Made by a program: the position numbers and the translations under genes. A model generated the notes under the pieces. It saw nothing but the letters and a program-made list of their open reading frames with translations, had not been told where the DNA came from and did no database searches. This document shows, in pieces, positions 29,314 to 30,969 of a stretch of DNA of 30,969 nucleotides. This stretch comes from an uncultured Porphyromonas sp. (lineage in GTDB: Bacteria > Bacteroidota > Bacteroidia > Bacteroidales > Porphyromonadaceae), in contig CAJPPK010000020.1 of NCBI GenBank assembly GCA_905372565.1, positions 1 to 30,969 of the forward strand. The letters are read 5' to 3'. The first letter of the stretch is position 1. Every line of letters starts with the position of its first letter.

Positions 29314-30969
29314 TTAGAGCGAGTAGCTTAGGGTAACGAGTGCATTCGTAGGCTCATTGGGGAAGAGCTGTGAGCCATTCAATACCGAGGTGTAGTTCTT
29401 TGCATTGAGGACATTGCGCACCTGTACGGCCAGCCCAAAGCCTGCGGGCAAGCGATAGCTAGCACCGAGATCAAGCTGCGTATAAGGATCGAACGCTAGT
29501 TGCTGTCCTACACTATAATACATCGCATCACGGTAGCTGAGGCTATAGTTCAGCGAGAGATGACGTAGTGCCCCACGCTGGAAGTCATAGCTCCCGTAGG
29601 TGAAGAACTGCTTGCGAGGTACCCAGCTCATAGGGGTACCCTCACGGAGGTTCAGCATCTTCGTGATAGGAGTCTCCTTAGCGTCGGCTACGTGGATGTC
29701 CGTGTAGCTGTAGCCTGCCACCAGCTCAAGACCAGGGAGGGGACGATAGGTCAGATCTGTCTCGAAGCCACTTCCCTCCGTAGCACCTACCTGCGCACTA
29801 ATGTTGTAGTGCTTAGGCTTGCCATTCTCCTGCTCCGTCACTGAGGTACCTGCGATCTCATTGTTGCGACGGATGTGGTAGGCAGAGAGGTTCAGCTGTA
29901 GGACATGGGAGAGCGTGTACTTGGCACCGACTTCGAACTGATAGCCTGACTGAGGAGCAAAGTAAGCACCGCCACGGCGCTCCGTGATCTGATTACCGTT
30001 CTTGTCGTAGAATCGCTCACGGTTCTTGTCGAGGCTAGTAGTCTTATCGGGGATATAGAAGCTACCTAGTGAAGCATAGAAGGAGAGCGCTTCTACTGGC
30101 TGATAGACAAGACCTAGACGGTAGCTAATCGCTCCGTCAGAGCTCTTCTCATAATCACTGCGAGCGATATCATCGTAGCTGTGCTTCCCGTCCTTGATCG
30201 CTAGCCCAGAGGTATGGCGGTAGCTGTAGTGGTCGTAGCGGATCGCTGCCATCGCCTTGATCTGCTCCGAGAGCTCGAAGACATTGGAGAGGGCGAAGCC
30301 GTGCACCCAGACTTGCTGTGGACTGGCTTTGGAGAACTTAGTCTTAGCGTGACCGTTGAAGCTGGGGTTGTAGGTCGTATTCTGTGAGTAGGTGAGGGTC
30401 TCGCTATCCGCATCGAAGGTACGGCCGTCGGCCTGTACGTCCGTCGGATTGTAGCCCGTGTAGGTGGTACGATTGAGCAGGGTCGTGCTGTAGGCGAAGC
30501 GCAGGTTGTTCTTCACAGCTCCGAGGTAGAAGTTGCCCGAGAGATCAAGGGTGTTCTGTAGCGTCTTGGCTATGTGCTCGAAGCGGAGTGGGAAGGTGAA
30601 CTGGACGTGGTCTAGGTCGTAGTACGTTCTATTCCCTGTCGCATCCTCCGTGTAGGCTCCGTAGTTAGGGCCAGGGTTAGGACTCGTAGGATAGGAGAGC
30701 TCCTCTGTGCTGAAGTAGTCGATATCGTCATAGGCATAGGAGACGTAGTCAGAGAGCTTCCACGAAGGGGAGAGCAAGAGGGTGTACTTGAGGCTACCGT
30801 TGTAGGCACGGTTGTACATAGCATCGGAAGCATCATTGTAGCGCCAGTGACGCTTGAGGCCTGGGAGCACCTCGCCCTTCTTGAGGAAGAGCTTACCATC
30901 ACTCACACGGTACATGTCATCATCCATGACGGGAGCAAGCCCAGCGTCGGTGCCATAGAAGTCATTGCG
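29314..30969 (-). CDS. TonB-dependent outer membrane receptor, N-terminal part beyond window edge
   Basis: About 551 residues are visible on the minus strand and the frame stays open to the window edge (it reads RNDFYGTDAGLAPVMDDDMY), so the internal ATG at 30927 is not the real start. Only the barrel is present; signal peptide and plug lie outside. Typical beta-strand lines with aromatic girdles are seen (SLKYTLLLSPSWKLSDYVSY, LGLVYQPVEALSFYASLGSF, QFEVGAKYTLSHVLQLNLSA). Family marks near the end are GSGFETDLTYRPLPGLELVA, TPMSWVPRKQFFTYGSYDF and GLAVQVRNVLNAKNY. The pattern resembles siderophore- or metal-chelate-type receptors rather than SusC. The C terminus is VTLSYSL, ending in Leu. It is convergent with the lipoprotein gene. 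Substrate is unknown. Confidence 0.92.
   Translation of the reverse strand, partial: RNDFYGTDAGLAPVMDDDMYRVSDGKLFLKKGEVLPGLKRHWRYNDASDAMYNRAYNGSLKYTLLLSPSWKLSDYVSYAYDDIDYFSTEELSYPTSPNPGPNYGAYTEDATGNRTYYDLDHVQFTFPLRFEHIAKTLQNTLDLSGNFYLGAVKNNLRFAYSTTLLNRTTYTGYNPTDVQADGRTFDADSETLTYSQNTTYNPSFNGHAKTKFSKASPQQVWVHGFALSNVFELSEQIKAMAAIRYDHYSYRHTSGLAIKDGKHSYDDIARSDYEKSSDGAISYRLGLVYQPVEALSFYASLGSFYIPDKTTSLDKNRERFYDKNGNQITERRGGAYFAPQSGYQFEVGAKYTLSHVLQLNLSAYHIRRNNEIAGTSVTEQENGKPKHYNISAQVGATEGSGFETDLTYRPLPGLELVAGYSYTDIHVADAKETPITKMLNLREGTPMSWVPRKQFFTYGSYDFQRGALRHLSLNYSLSYRDAMYYSVGQQLAFDPYTQLDLGASYRLPAGFGLAVQVRNVLNAKNYTSVLNGSQLFPNEPTNALVTLSYSL

Overview
The window looks like chromosomal DNA of a Bacteroidota bacterium, most likely a Porphyromonas-type species with unusually high GC (mid-50s percent by eye). 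The reasons are -7 promoter boxes of the TAnnTTTG type, weak Shine-Dalgarno sequences, a SusC/SusD pair with accompanying lipoproteins, RNase Y, PduO-type adenosyltransferase, and a DUF6089-UppS-BamA-Skp-Skp gene order typical of Bacteroidales. I see no phage, plasmid, transposase, CRISPR, rRNA or tRNA genes.

Layout. (1) 1-950: the glyceraldehyde-3-phosphate dehydrogenase gene, minus strand, cut by the left edge. (2) 1479-5585: a plus-strand run of asparaginase, WalJ/YycJ-like metallo-beta-lactamase-fold protein, cobalamin adenosyltransferase and sigma-54. (3) 5881-8247: a small coiled-coil protein, a ZapA-like division protein and RNase Y, closed by a strong terminator. (4) 8384-9856: an AlkD-like DNA glycosylase, a convergent small membrane protein, and a second, diverged copy of the last 23 codons of the alkD gene. 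(5) 10136-17040: an envelope-biogenesis block of a DUF6242-like propeller lipoprotein, a DUF6089-like outer-membrane protein, undecaprenyl diphosphate synthase, BamA and two Skp/OmpH chaperones. (6) 17381-27386: an apparent operon of secreted S8 subtilisin, S9 peptidase, SusC, SusD, a 70-aa lipoprotein and a Calx-beta-like lipoprotein. This reads as a protein or peptide utilisation locus: the proteases would cut peptides and the SusCD pair would import them. (7) 27817-29227: a TM2-domain protein and a lipoprotein with a surface-export-like signal. (8) 29314-30969: a TonB-dependent receptor on the minus strand, cut by the right edge.

The most unusual non-coding signal is a dispersed palindromic element present three times (1189-1292, 5653-5746, 9891-9962). 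It is built from a 15-bp module GGCAACAGTAGTGCC repeated at an exact 23-bp period, with the last module inverted, and the better copies are bounded by CCAACTAGTAGG / CCTACTAGTTGG ends. Each copy lies 130-190 bp upstream of the next plus-strand gene. A second notable signal is the 93%-identical duplicate of the alkD 3' end 735 bp downstream of the original, whose differences are mostly synonymous. A third is an unrelated 46-bp repeat with palindromic GGTTACRTATATTGTRAC boxes at 27543-27639.
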